Below are positions 32,101-44,188 of a stretch of 64,000 nucleotides of DNA, one piece after another. The DNA is from Periconia sp. R9002 (taxonomy: Eukaryota; Ascomycota; Dothideomycetes; Pleosporales; Periconiaceae): NCBI GenBank assembly GCA_023627715.1, contig JAMAHW010000001.1:434001-498000 (forward strand). Direction: 5' to 3'. Every line of letters begins with the position of its first letter. Position 1 is the first letter of the stretch. Under the pieces are notes generated by a model, which was not told the origin of the DNA, ran no database searches, and worked only from the letters and a program-made list of their open reading frames with translations. The translations under genes were made by a program, and so were the position numbers.

Positions 32101-35100
32101 TGATGACGAGGACGAGTACTACGAAGCGAACGAAGATCATGCACAAGCAGACCCTGATATCAAAGGTATGGACTCCTCACCACATGTGGATCAAATCAGC
32201 GATTTCAATAATCGGTTCATCATTCACAATATCCATTTGAAATGGAATAACTCACTGCGGAATATTATTCTGCGTTATATCCACCAAGTCAGCCAGCGTC
32301 GCGGCTTCGTCTACTATATGTCACGGAAAGCTGTCAAATTCATTCTTGATATTGTGGAGGAACAAAAGAGATCTCGGCAGACATCTACCAAAGCTACACA
32401 AGGGCCAGCTTCGCCTCAATCACCCGATATCGACGATGAGACCGATCTGGATAGTCGCATAGAGCAGCTCCTGAACGATGGCAAAAGCTTCGTCGATGAA
32501 GGTTCCTCAAACGCGGATGATGCAGATGACTCGTCTCAAAAGAAGGCAGCAGAGAAGATGACTGTCGAGTACCTTGCGCAAAATACGTATATTGTCCGTT
32601 TGATCGCACCCCAAATACAGCTGCAAAGTGAGAAAAACACCAAAGCAGCCGTCCTGGTTACCGCCAAAGGTATGCAGTTAAAGGTCATTCAAGTTATGGA
32701 TAAGGACCGCATCATGGACGAGGTATCTGGTCTAGTGCAACGCCGATTTACTGCCTCTATGGATAGCTTGCAAATATTCGTCACGACCACTCAGGCTTTC
32801 AAGATGGAAGAGGTTGGTATGTATTCTGGCAGTTCTTATGGTGCACCTTCGGGTTCCCCTTGGCCGCCGTGGGTGCCTTTCGAGGTTATGTTCGAATTTC
32901 ACACCAATCCTTTCGGTTTCCAGCGAGTGATCCAACGCACTTCAGCAAGCATGCGATTTGACAAGCACAACACATTGCGACTCAGGTACAATGACGATGT
33001 ATCGGGCACAGACAATGACTCTCACGAGGAAAATTTGGAGAGCAGGGTGGACCACCTCTGGGTCGACTTTCCACATGTCCGCGCCCTATGTAACTCGCGA
33101 CAGTACTATGCGATGTATGTGATTGTACTGGATCTTCTCCTCTACAACGAGCCACTGGAGAAGACGCGCACGGAGAGGTTAGAAAAGATTATGCTTGCTT
33201 CAGACTTCAGTGATCTTACGGGCGCGCCAGCACTTGTAGTTGGCCTTCAGGAGCGAATCCGGCAGCTAGAAGAAATCAAGACGGCATTCCAGATCAATGA
33301 AAAGTATCTCGACAAACAGGGCTGGAACGATCGCATCGAAGTGGAAAAGGACCTGGCAGTGTACGAAGATGAACTTTTCTTCGTCATGAAAGCAATTACG
33401 ACCGCGCAACGCAAGAACGACGATCGTGCTCAAGCGACGCAGTCTACTGGAGTATTGAGGTGGTATATCACAGCCTCCGAGATAGTTTGGCATCTACTAC
33501 GTGAGACAAACCAGAGTTCACTTGCAGAGTTCCAGTTGAAGAATGCCCTCTACGATCGCACTGACAACAATGACGGCTCCAATCTCAACGTCGTGGAAGT
33601 GAAAGAAATCACCGGTCTTAATCTCTTGCCGAATGCCATTTATCCAAAGATGATTTCTCCTTATCTAGAAGCCGGACGCGCTTCCGAAAACCTCTCAGAC
33701 ACCAATATGTTCAAAGTGGAATGGGTGATGTTGGAAGCCATTGCAGGTATCCCCGTCATGGAGCATTTTCAGGTCAATTTGTTCCCACTCAAAGTGCAGC
33801 TTGAGTATGAGATTGGCAAAAAGTTGTTCGAATATGTATTCCCTGGGATCAAAGACAATAAGTCGGAGAATGCGAACCATTCGCCGTTCATGGTTAAGCA
33901 CATGATGCCTACAAACGATGATGAAGACGCCGATGATTCTGGTAGTATCACACCCGGCAGTGCTGCCAACGGCAACGCATTGTTTCCAGAGAATGAAAGC
34001 GAGGTGAATGCGCTGAAGCTTCGTCTGACGCCAACTCTACAGCTTCCAGACCCGCAAACCAAGGCTACCAACCGAAATGCAAAGGTGGAACGAAAGCCTA
34101 CTATGCATCATCTACGATTCTTTCGCGAAAATAGCTCCCGTTCTGCTGGTGAATTTCGTCGTACTTTGCATCCCAGCTCGGCGCTCTTGTCAAACGAGAA
34201 TGCCGCGACGCCTAGCCCCTCCCGACCCGGCTCTACACGCTCAGGCTCAGCCTCAACAGCGGTGTCTGCGATGTCTTCTGCAGAATCAGACCGCGCCTCT
34301 AAACGTTTCAACCTCTACCGGAGCAGCACGAATGGCAAGAAGATGATTGCGAACAACAAAAAAGCACGTCATGACGATCTCACCCAAATGATGGCACGCG
34401 CTTCTAACTACATGACTCTTTCCTATGTGAGAATCCCCAGTATGGTCCTTTGCTTAAGTTACAAAGGCAAGGGTCAACGCAATTTTGAAGACGTCCATGA
34501 CCTCGTCTTCAAACTGCCAACGCTAGAATATCGCAACAAAACATGGTCAAACTTGGACCTGGCGCTGCAACTCAAGAAAGATGTCATCCGCGCTCTCATC
34601 TCACACGCAGGTGCCATTGTGGGCAACAAGTTATCTCACCACCGTCCGTCTAGAAACGCGCAATCCCGCTTGCGTCAGATCGCCAACAGCAGCTCTATCA
34701 TGAACACTTCGCCAGATTTATCGAGCAACGATTCCAACTCAGCGCGGGACTACAGCCCCGGTGGGTCCGATCATTCCAGCGAGCGACCTGGACGACGTTC
34801 CTTCGCATCCGGACGCGCCAACTCAACTTTCTCCGCCGTAAGCGAGGAAGGCTCCTCAATACACTCGGCCTCAAAAAGCCCTAACCCTAACGCCAACGAC
34901 ACAGGCAGTATCATGACAGGCAGCTGGGCTGATGGCGGCGCACATCCAGATGTCGTAGAAGACGGCCGCACTTTCGCCGACGAAATCAGCCGCGTGGACC
35001 AAACAGAGCCCGAGTTTGCAGGTGTCATTGGGAGTCTAAGTCGGCACCTCACGCAGGTCAGCGCGCCATTCGCCGCGGCGCACAGAGAGCGTGGTAGAGC

Positions 35101-35311
35101 AGGACCAGGGCGCGTGATTGCAGCGCCTGGGAGCTCGAGTGGGAGTAGCGGTACTGGGTGGGGGCATTATGCAAGAAGCACAAATGGTGGTGGGGACGAT
35201 GACCATGGAAGTGGTGGCGGCGTGAGCACAACCATCACCGGCGGTCATGGGGAAGAGGGTGGGAAGAAGAAATCGAAGCTTTCGAAGCTTCTCTTGGGGA
35301 GGGAGAAGTAG
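26173..35311 (+). CDS. Fmp27/BLTP2-type bridge-like lipid-transfer protein
   Basis: Two exons, 26173..30915 and 30962..35311, joined across a 46-bp phase-0 intron (GTAAGT donor, AATAG acceptor) that rebuilds HARPLNGKAYDAYRGFRSHH; 3030 residues. It starts with a membrane anchor (MLLQALQFAAVLVVLLFLLSF and on), as in the family. Two named signatures are visible: GFWDK at 1401 (ERVGFWDKIRLTFHSRIKIFW) and WPPW at 2215 (GSPWPPWVPFEVMFEFHTNPFGF). The rest alternates predicted beta stretches with charged disordered inserts, consistent with repeating beta-groove units, and ends in a Ser/Gly-rich basic tail (KKKSKLSKLLLGREK). Family members (yeast Fmp27/Ypr117w, fly Hobbit, plant SABRE, human BLTP2) sit at ER-plasma membrane contacts and are thought to conduct phospholipids along a hydrophobic groove; this is carried over. 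Largest gene in the window. Confidence 0.94.
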
Positions 35312-36187
35312 CTTATCGCTTGTGGCAATCATTTCCATTATTATTTTCTGGTGTTGGATGGTTTATTTCCTTGCCTCCTCCTCCGACTTAGCATTAATAG
35401 AGCAGGGGAGGCAGGAAGGAAAGGTGCATGGTATGGTATTGCATCGCATGGTATAAAGGCGGTGTTCTCGTTCTTTCTCTTTTTTTTGTACCCTTCTATC
35501 TGTTGTTGTTGTTGTTGTTGTTGTTCCTCCTCCTTTCATTCTTTTCTTATGTACGTATTTTTCTCAAAGAGGTGTCTTATCGTGTGCCAACTGTACATAC
35601 TTTGTTCAACAACCATGAGCACATCAACCATTTAGATCAACATAAACTGAATCAAGAATCACACAAAAAATATAGAAAAGAAGAGAATAGAAAGTTGAAA
35701 TGGTCTATCGATTTTAGTCCCTTTTTTCCAAAAATCTGACATTAGCAACTACACAGATTACCCATTATGCGGTATTCAAATCTCTCAATGCCGTCGTCGC
35801 CCTGTGCGAAGAATCTGGAGTTTCGGGAACCTTGATATACTCAGTGACCACGTTGGCGATTGACATTTAGGCACTGTGCACATTAATCTCACCTTCGTCT
35901 TCTCAAGACCATTCTGAAAAATATTGGTAAATTCTGGCATTAGGCGTTTCTATCTTAACAGTCCTGATGAAACATCACTATAGCGCGCATGTTGATGGGG
36001 TTCTCGGATATGTCTCGTCGTGTTGAATCCCTCCTGACTTATTGGGCAGTGACATTGTGTACGCAATATGATGTTGACAGTTCGTTGTCCAATCGAAGAT
36101 ACCTACGTGTATGCAAATGAATTTCCAGTTTCCCTTTTAGGTGCAAATACATGAACTGGAAGAAAAAACCTCTACCGCTCAGCTTTC
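35312..36187. other. Convergent intergenic region
   Basis: Between the 3' ends of the lipid-transfer gene and the orphan gene. It contains a TTG-type trinucleotide repeat and pyrimidine-rich tracts consistent with 3' UTR. No gene recognised. Confidence 0.5.
35501..35525. repeat. TGT trinucleotide microsatellite
   Basis: Eight uninterrupted TGT/TTG units (25 bp), followed by a CCT-rich stretch. About 190 bp after the stop of the lipid-transfer gene. Confidence 0.85.
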
Positions 36188-36652
36188 CTAGCCCAAGATC
36201 TCCAGAGCACATCCCATCTCACTCTCTCGAAACCCGAGCCATCGCACTCGTACCCTCAGCTTTGCATCCTTCTCCCGCTGGACTGTGCCTTCCCAAAGTA
36301 TGAACCCCCGCGCAGGCTTCTTATCGCGGTCGTGCCGTTGGATTGCGCCTTCTACGTCCAGCAGGATGGAGTAGAGATTTATTTTCTTGGGAGTTTCTTG
36401 TCGCCATTCATGGTACATGGATATGGGGCCGGGCATGTCGGTGCTCGGGGGGCGGGCAGATGGATCCGATGTGGCAGGTTTGGCAGGAACGTATGGCGTT
36501 TTTCTAAGAAAGAGGATGGATGTCGGACGTACCTGCTTACCTATTGTTGGCAGGTCCTTCGGGAGGAGAGACGGTATGAGCGATGAGTCGAACTTGATAA
36601 TCACGGTGTCGCCGCGGTGGTCTTTGTATCGGAGCGCTTCGGTGGGCGCCAT
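36188..36652 (-). CDS. Small orphan protein, function unknown
   Basis: Single exon, 154 residues from an ATG in a good context (CCAACATGGCG). In-frame ATGs also lie at 36751 and 36775, but the added sequence looks like leader. The protein is rich in Lys, Arg and Pro: an N-terminal RYKDHRGDTVIIKFDSSLIP that could form beta strands, a Pro-rich middle (PAKPATSDPSARPPSTDMPGP), then NLYSILLDVEGAIQRHDRDKK and a basic strand-like end (KLRVRVRWLGFRESEMGCALEILG). No signal peptide, membrane span or known motif. The reading frame is longer and better composed than its antisense shadow. It may be a lineage-specific gene; I propose no function. Confidence 0.5.
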   Translation of the reverse strand: MAPTEALRYKDHRGDTVIIKFDSSLIPSLLPKDLPTIGKQVRPTSILFLRKTPYVPAKPATSDPSARPPSTDMPGPISMYHEWRQETPKKINLYSILLDVEGAIQRHDRDKKPARGFILWEGTVQREKDAKLRVRVRWLGFRESEMGCALEILG

Positions 36653-38270
36653 GTTGGAACAAGCTTTGCGCCGGGATATCCCGGTTGTTTTGCGGTGTGT
36701 GTTTTCGAGGTTGAGGTTGATGTTTGGTCGAAAGTTTTGGATTGCAGTCATTGGTAACAAGAGGAAAACATTCATATGTATGCATGCGCGCAAAGCATGG
36801 ACCAATGTGTGCAAACGCAGAGGATTCGCTGGTGAATCTCAAATCGGAAACGTTGTGCATATTCGATATGCGGGGCCAGGTGAAAGAGGCATTTCGCTGT
36901 GAAGCAACATATCGGCGCGTGCTGAGGTGAAGGTCGCATCTGTCGCCATATCTGAATAGGTGATAGAAGCTGAATTGTCGAGAAAAGCCAGTTACTGTAC
37001 CCGAAAAGATGGGTTTTTGTTATATTGCACGGGGGTACTGTAAGAAAAATAGGATTGATTTGTTAGGTGTGCAATGCTGCGGAATGTGACGCAGAGAGGA
37101 AGGCGTTTGTCGAGGAAAGTGGTTGTGACTCGACCTTTCGCAACAAACGGAAGGAGCTAACCACTCTCTTCACAAACAACCCAATTCTCTCTCGAGCGTC
37201 TACGGATGACCGCACAGCAAACGGTTCAATGGCAAAGTAGCGAACAACGAAGTCTTGGGAAATATCTGTAAACAATGAATCGGTTGCACTGCCTCAAACA
37301 ATCCTCATTTATCGTGGATGGGCAAAATTCACACACAATGTACTGTGCCTGATAGACTCGAAAATGCATATCCAATGCGAAACATCCAAATCTGGAACGC
37401 CACGAGAGTGGGTTAGACACGGAGTGAGCAGTGATAATCAACCTCACGTTTACTAAATTACTGAAAATAAGCCTACACGGTTGATTATCCCTCAGTTCTT
37501 AGCTCATATGTATTCGTATATACCATTAAAACTTAGAACCATACTCTCAAGTGCCCTGTACCCTCGTTCATAGGCCGAGAGCAGTCGATGAATGCCGATT
37601 CCTATAGCATATCTCACGGAATATCGCATCGATAAGAGAGATCCAATATCGTATTGCTATCTTCTGGTTCTCTTTCGAATACAAAAATCTTGAAAGGGAA
37701 ATAAAATGTTTGGATTGTATCCGACAAGTTGCCACGAAGTTGATTGAATACGTTCAGATGTCTGGTGCATGCACAGAGCTAGAAATAGATAGGCATGCAC
37801 GTATCAGCAGCTCTGACACAATATTTTCACGCAAGAAATGTATTCAACCCTTTTCAGACAGCCTATGCTTTTCTTCATGAAAAAGACTCCTCTTTCACGC
37901 AGTATTAATTTAGGCGGAGCTCTGAAATCGGGCGATCTAACCATTTCAACCCAAGCGTGACTGCATCTACCCTACGTCTAGATTGTCCTACCAGCGTCAT
38001 GTCGTCGTCAAGCTACCGTCAACGCGACAGCTTCACTCTCCAACTCCCCGGAGTAAGTGGCCTGCGAATGAGAAGGTTGCAATTGTAAGATGCCATGCCT
38101 AACATACAGGGTTTCAATAGCGCGTGATACGATCTATGATGATATCCATTTTGAAAGCTTATTAGCGGACTTTTGATAGGGAAATCAAAAAGCGCTGTGT
38201 TCCTTCTTCAATCCGTCTTCCATACACTAAAAATATTTTGTATTGTAATAGTTTTGTATAACCGCCCATC
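36653..38270. other. Divergent intergenic region
   Basis: About 1.6 kb between the orphan gene (minus) and the FAD-Rieske gene (plus). Several short ORFs exist, none with a recognisable family. No repeats or RNA genes seen. It likely holds both promoters. Confidence 0.45.
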
Positions 38271-39929
38271 ATGACTACCAATTTGCCCCCACCTGAGCAA
38301 TACATGCGCACCTCCGGCGAAACAGACGCAGTTTGGATCCACACGGCGCCCTACTCCTCGCGGCCCACCTTCCCTAAATTGACCCAAGACCTCGAAACCG
38401 ACGTCTGCATAATCGGTTCCGGTATCTCTGGCATCTCTACTGCGTATGAGCTCGTGACGCGTGGGCTCAACGTCGTTTTGATCGAAGCACGCGAGATCCT
38501 ATCGGGCGAAACTGGGCGTACGAGTGGGCATCTTGCGAGTGATCTAGACGACGGATATACTGCGATTGCAAAGAAGCATGGAGATGATGGGGCGAAGGCG
38601 GCGGCGGATTCGCATGTGTGGGCTTTGAACCGTGTTGGCGAGATTTCAAAACAGCTTGGTATTGAGTGCGAGTACAGACAGTTGCCTGGGTATGACATTT
38701 CGCAGTACCCTCGAGGCTCCAAGGAGCATTCGGACGACATGAAGGAGATTGTGAAAGACGGGGAGAAGGCGCGAGCGCTTGGACTGAAGACGCAGTACAA
38801 GGAAGGGTTCGCGGTCAAAGGATGGAATGGAAGTATTGATCAGCGCGACGCTGTGATTTACGAAGGACAGGCGACATTTCATCCTACAAACTACCTACTT
38901 GGCGTTCTCAAGTTCCTTCAGCAGCAATCGAATTTCCAATGCTACACCTACACACGCGCCGTTGAGATTGAAGAAAAGGGCATCGAGATCTTGGGCATGG
39001 GGCACAAAGACGTATACATTACCACACTGGACGGACACACGATTAAATGTCACGACGCCGTGGAAGCAACTTGTGTACCGCTCCAGAAGTTGTCGATCAT
39101 CGCAGAGGAAGAATATTACCGCACCTACTGCATCGCAATCCGTGTTCCCAAAGGCTCTGTCGAAGACTGTCTCTTGTACGATTCCGCCGAGGCATACAAG
39201 TACGTCCGCTTGACCGAGTGCGATTCGAACGACGATTATATGGTCATTGGCGGAGGTGACCATAAGGTTGGACAAGGCGACACACTAGCGCCATTCCGCG
39301 AGCTCGAGGAGTGGACGCGCGAGCGATTTCCGCAAGCCACAACAGTCGATTACAAGTGGAGCGGGCAGGTCTTTGAGCCAGTTGATTTTATGGCATTCAT
39401 AGGTAAAAACCAGGGGAATAAGCACATTTATGTCATCACTGGCGATAGCGGTAACGGCCTTACGCATGGAGTTCTTGCCGGCAAGCTCATTGCTGATGAG
39501 ATCACCGACCAACCAAACCCATGGGCGAAATTGTACAGCCCTTCTCGTATGTCGTCGATAGCGAAGTCCCTCCCCAGCATGCTTTCCCACGACGTCCAAA
39601 TCAACACTCAATATAAACGCTTCGCACAGTCTGACATCCGCGACATCGAGGACCTTATTCCGGGCGACGGAGGCGTGTTGAACCCAACCGGTGGGAAACC
39701 ACTCGCATGTTACAAAGACGAAAACGGCAAAGTGCATAAGTTCAGCGCGATTTGTCCGCATCTGCATGGCGTTGTGTGCTGGAATAGCGCCGAGAAGAGC
39801 TGGGATTGCCCCGTCCATGGCAGTCGGTTTTCAAAGGATGGCGTGGCGATTATGGGACCTACAAAGACCGGGTTGCAACCAGAGGATGATAGTGCGAAGG
39901 CGTTGCAGGATCGTGCTATCAAGGCGTAG
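38271..39929 (+). CDS. FAD-dependent oxidoreductase fused to a Rieske [2Fe-2S] domain
   Basis: Single exon, 552 residues. The N-terminal part is a DAO/glycine-oxidase-like flavoprotein: VCIIGSGISGISTAYEL with the dinucleotide GxGxxG (about 47-62), VVLIEAREILSGETGRTSGHLAS typical of FAD-adenosine contact, and ITGDSGNGLTHGVLAGKLI as the C-terminal FAD loop. After residue 470 follows a Rieske domain with the cluster ligands C495-x-H497 (CPHLHG) and C513-x2-H516 (CPVHGSRF). This architecture resembles bacterial and fungal proteins annotated as FAD-dependent oxidoreductase with Rieske domain. It suggests internal electron transfer from a substrate amine or similar donor via FAD to the cluster. The substrate is unknown. 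No signal peptide; probably cytosolic. Confidence 0.9.
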   Translation: MTTNLPPPEQYMRTSGETDAVWIHTAPYSSRPTFPKLTQDLETDVCIIGSGISGISTAYELVTRGLNVVLIEAREILSGETGRTSGHLASDLDDGYTAIAKKHGDDGAKAAADSHVWALNRVGEISKQLGIECEYRQLPGYDISQYPRGSKEHSDDMKEIVKDGEKARALGLKTQYKEGFAVKGWNGSIDQRDAVIYEGQATFHPTNYLLGVLKFLQQQSNFQCYTYTRAVEIEEKGIEILGMGHKDVYITTLDGHTIKCHDAVEATCVPLQKLSIIAEEEYYRTYCIAIRVPKGSVEDCLLYDSAEAYKYVRLTECDSNDDYMVIGGGDHKVGQGDTLAPFRELEEWTRERFPQATTVDYKWSGQVFEPVDFMAFIGKNQGNKHIYVITGDSGNGLTHGVLAGKLIADEITDQPNPWAKLYSPSRMSSIAKSLPSMLSHDVQINTQYKRFAQSDIRDIEDLIPGDGGVLNPTGGKPLACYKDENGKVHKFSAICPHLHGVVCWNSAEKSWDCPVHGSRFSKDGVAIMGPTKTGLQPEDDSAKALQDRAIKA

Positions 39930-40264
39930 TTGGGATAGTTCTTTCAGATATCCAATAGTGATTAATACTATACACAGCATCGGACCCCATGGCTCCAATT
40001 AAACCTGCACTTGACCAATAGAGCTGTGTGAATTTCTAGCTGTATCAGAGTCTCTCACCAGCTTAAACCTTTCCTACAGAATGCTAAGATTCTTTAAACA
40101 TAGTAAAGGTAGTTTACATAATGAGAACACGCTGAACTACAGTGGGTATTTTGACGAAAGATTGTGATGTATTTCATTAAGCATTTTCGATGAATCGTTG
40201 ATGTCAGCTACAATGGCCTCATCTGTATCCCGACCCACCATAATTACTATTATCAAATTACTCA
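39930..40264. other. Short convergent intergenic region
   Basis: Between the 3' ends of the FAD-Rieske gene and the GH3 gene. It should hold both terminators; nothing else seen. Confidence 0.5.
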
Positions 40265-42692
40265 TTAAATACTAATTTCACCCGCGATCTTCAAATCTTT
40301 GGAGCTGAAGCCAACCGCCAACTTGATCGCACTAGTAGGCAACCTCCATTGTTGCGCGGTAGTATCCCAGTACGACAGATCCCTACGCATGAGGTTGAAC
40401 TCAACCTTGGCTTCCGCCCCCTCCGCAAGGTGCACTTTCTCAAAGCCACGGAGGGCTTTTACGTTCTGTGCTTCACCAGCCTCAGCAGGTAATTTAATGT
40501 ACAACTGCGGGACGGTAGCGCCACGAACGTCACCCGTGTTCTTGACGGTTGTCGAAACGGTCGCGAGCACCTTCCATAAATCTTCGTTTCCGCCGGGCAC
40601 GATCTTAGCGGACGCATCTGGGAGGCGTGACACGTTTTTGGCAGGGACTTGGATGTCAAGGTCGGAGAGCGAGAAGTTGGTGTAGCTGAGGCCGAAACCA
40701 AATTCGTATGCAACACTCTTGTTTTGCGATTCGAATTCCTTGTAGTCGATGAGGTTGCCCTCTTTGAAGTCGTCTTGCCATGCGTCGGGGTCAGTGGAAG
40801 CCAGAAGCTCGGTACTGTTGACTAGGCGGAGATCATAATCGGTTTCGTTGTTGGCTATCGTGTAAGGTAGTTTTCCCGAAGGGTTCACATCGCCCCAGAG
40901 GATATCAACGATGGAATTTCCTGTTTCCTGGCCAGGCATGTGTGCAGCGAGAATGGCAGTAACGTTCTCGTTGTCTTTCCAAGGGAGAACATTAGGGGCG
41001 GCCCCATGGAGAACAACAACAGTGCTGGGGCAATGCTTCGCAGTTTGCTCGACAACTGCGGTAGAGTTCCAATCGGCAAGGAGTGTCTTTCGATCGTCAC
41101 CTTCGGTTGCCCAGGTCTTCAAGAATACGATGCAAACGTCCGGAAGAGAAGGCTGAAGTACACTGAGAGCTCCGCCTGTAATAAGCTTGTCATCGATGAC
41201 ATATTGCACCAACGCACCGTAAGACTGAGCGCGGGACTTGATGGCATCTAGGGGAGGCACTACATAGGAATATCGGCCAGCACCTGAACCACCGCCGGCG
41301 GGCAGCGTTCCGATCTCATAATCGCCTCCAGGAAGGAGAGAATATGAACCGAGAGAGTATTGACCAGCCGTGAGATCAGCGGCATCGTTTCCGAATACGC
41401 CAATGTTCATCGGCTTTTTGAGAGGCAAGGTGTTGTTTTCATTTTTGAGAAGGACAGTACCGGCAGCACCAAGCTCACGAATCAACTTGTGATGATCAGC
41501 TCGGACGTCTACCGTAGGCCCAAGGGTGTAGTTGAACCTCCAATCTTTTTGCGAAAAGAAGGAAATGGGCACGGTGGAACCGTCGACCTGAGGAAATCCA
41601 GTGTCCTGGCCTAGCCAGTAGTAGGGCGTCAAGATGCGCAGAACCATATCATCAAGACGAGAAACGTCAAGGGTCCCATTGTTGACAGCAGTAGTCAAAT
41701 TAGCTCCCCAGTACGAGGGTTGGTCCTGGGTGAATGAAATACCACCTGGCATGTTCGCATCCAGACCAGCTTCGACTGTTGCTACACCAGCATGTGTTGC
41801 CATCCAGTCACTCATGACCCAACCGTTGAAACCCAACTCTTCTTTCAAGAGTCCGTTCAGCGTTTTACTATTTTGGCAACCGTAAGATCCGTTTATCCTA
41901 TTATAGGAACACATGATAGACGCTGTGCCTGCGTGAACGGCATTCGCAAAAGGCCAGAGGTATGTCTCGTGCATGGTGCGGTCGTCGATGTTGGTCGATA
42001 TAGCCTCGACCGTCTTTCCATCCACAACGGATGGGTTTCGCTGTATTTCTTGCTCATTGCCTATGAAATGTTTTGTGCAAGCTTGGACACCAGTAGATTG
42101 CATTCCGAGAACAGTTTCCTCAACAAGAACACCAGAGAGGTAGGCATCAGGCGAGTATCCCTCCCAATTTCTTCCGCCGTACGGTGTTCGGCCCAAAGGG
42201 CCGACAACTGGACCCAAGATGACATGAGAACCTTTGCCTCTGAACTCTTGGGCTATCTGTTCACCTCGCGCTCGGGTCAGGTTGCGGTCCCAGGACGCGG
42301 CGGCAGAGAGTTGAGCTGGGAAAACGCTCGAATAGATAGACTGGCGGATAGCAAGAGGGCCATCTTGGAGACAAAGTCCAGAGAAATTGAGGCGAGGAAT
42401 GGGAGCCAGATTGCCAACACAAGGACCAGGTGTTCCTGGTCAATGATTAGCGAAGGATACACAGGAGAGAAGAACTGGAATTACCTGTAACAAATTGGGA
42501 CTTCTCCTCTAGTGAAAGTTGGGCGAGGAAAGCTTTTGCTTTTTCCAGTGCTGCTTCCCATCCTCCTGAGCCAGTGATGTTTGGCGATGGGTACACTGGA
42601 GGGCTGGTCCCATACTGCGTGTGTTTTATTCCAAACTGAGCATTGGAAGCAGCTGCGAGCGCCAGCCACGTCAAAGCTGTCAAAGTCACCAT
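40265..42692 (-). CDS. Secreted GH3 beta-glucosidase
   Basis: Exons 42485..42692 and 40265..42435, with a 49-bp intron (GTAATT donor, GACCAG acceptor); 792 residues. A signal peptide ([19 protein letters not shown]) leads into the GH3 N-terminal barrel. Splicing restores [31 protein letters not shown]. The nucleophile Asp is about D279 in [10 protein letters not shown], preceded by KHFIGNEQE and [15 protein letters not shown]. The second domain ([14 protein letters not shown], then [33 protein letters not shown]) and the C-terminal fibronectin-III-like domain ([17 protein letters not shown]) are all present, so the enzyme looks complete. Many NxS/T sites. Reaction: release of terminal beta-linked glucose from cello-oligosaccharides or glucans outside the cell. 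Which glucan is preferred is not visible. Confidence 0.94.
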
Positions 42693-44188
42693 CTTGAAGC
42701 TTTTCGATGAACAGAAAAGCCAGGTAGCTACTCCAGATACCCAGTCATCGATGTACCTCGAGCATCTCTTTATATGATGCGACGATCAGGGCGCAATTAC
42801 CCCGAACCACCTCGGTTCAAATGAGAGCTGTTCAGCATTTGAGAGAATGGCAGGGGTAGCTCATCATTTGACGACTTCATTGTGCCGACCAGGCCGCCCA
42901 GCCCCCAAAGGACCCCAAGCTTGCGGCCCTTCACCCCCATCTGAGCCCATCTACCACGATCCGGGTATGGCGTGTCACCTCATCGACTATAGTCTAGTTC
43001 GGCACTTGTCAGTGGTGTACAATATTAGCGCCTTGACCTTTGTCGCCCGACAAGCTTGACATGACGTCTGTAGCTTGTCTTGATGTATTCGACGCTATTG
43101 CTATTCGTGTTCTTGGAAATAAACATTCAGCAAATGAGAGCATTCGAGAAGGTGGAGAATGCGGGGAGAAGATGTGGCGAAAAGACGTTGCATGACGGGA
43201 TTACTCCGGCTGAACGCGTTCTCCGCATTCCAGGATCGAATTGATGCCTGCTAGCCTGTCGACCGACCCACACATAATGTGGAGGGAGAACATGGGCAAA
43301 ATTCTTGTTTTCCTCGTGGCTTGTTTTCGGTACTTTCGTGTTCTTCCTTCTGGAAGTCACGGGCGGTATCATCGGTTTCTTAGCTTATGATGAGGATTGT
43401 TCGGTGCATCAGTCTCCGTAATCCCCCACATTCCGCTCGTGTCAGCGGTAGCTACCTTGTATCTAGGTACACTTGATGTATCAACTGCCGGTCTGATACA
43501 ATACCTTTTCCTCTCCTTTGTCTAGACAGGGATACCCAGGTAGTGCTTCGGTGCGGTTTTCAAATCCAGATATGAAAATTTCTTTTCCTGCAATGGACAA
43601 GATTCATGGTGCATTAAACATTAAACATTACTTTCGTCTCCATTCTTTCAATTGTCGAAGGTTCCTGTGACGATAGCCCCACGACAAATCCTATATGCAT
43701 GCAACATCGTGACTTCGTGCCTATCCACTTTTATCGTCTTCTAACTGGCGCCTCAAGCGCCACTGCCATGCTCACAGACATTGAAAACTATGTCAGAACT
43801 GAACACCTTTTTGTCTCACACATTGGCTGGGTGCGCGGGTGACGGAGGCTATACGCCGTATAGTAAGTAGGAGTCGGTCGACAGTAGATCTCAGGTGCGA
43901 GACATTTTCTGCTCTCCCACTTTTATGTGGCGATACACGCAGGATGTTTTCCTGTACTAGACGGGTACTTCGTATGCTTGTCTTCTTCTAAACTTTCGAT
44001 CGACGCGTAGTTCGTTTTTGGTGCATGTTACTTCATCGATTATTCGAAATTGCTCTCACGCGCTGTTCGCAGCTTCCAAACTTGGTCTGATTAACATGTC
44101 ATCGACGCAGATTCACCTTGCAGCAAGATCAAACGGGGACATCCGAAGATTGGCTATTCGATCGTTAAACTCGTGATTCGTGATCGCA
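42693..44188. other. Intergenic region upstream of the GH3 gene
   Basis: About 1.5 kb between the GH3 start and the receptor's stop codon. A short ATTAAAC/ACATT tandem lies near 43613. Short ORFs have no recognisable family. No RNA gene or transposon seen. Confidence 0.45.
42766..42776 (-). promoter_or_regulatory. TATA box of the GH3 gene
   Basis: On the minus strand CATATAAAGAG lies about 75-85 bp before the ATG. Position and motif fit a core promoter with a short leader. Confidence 0.45.

Noticed and set aside
39285..39818. 177-codon ORF on the minus strand
   Set aside because: Antisense shadow of the Rieske-containing part of the flavoprotein gene.
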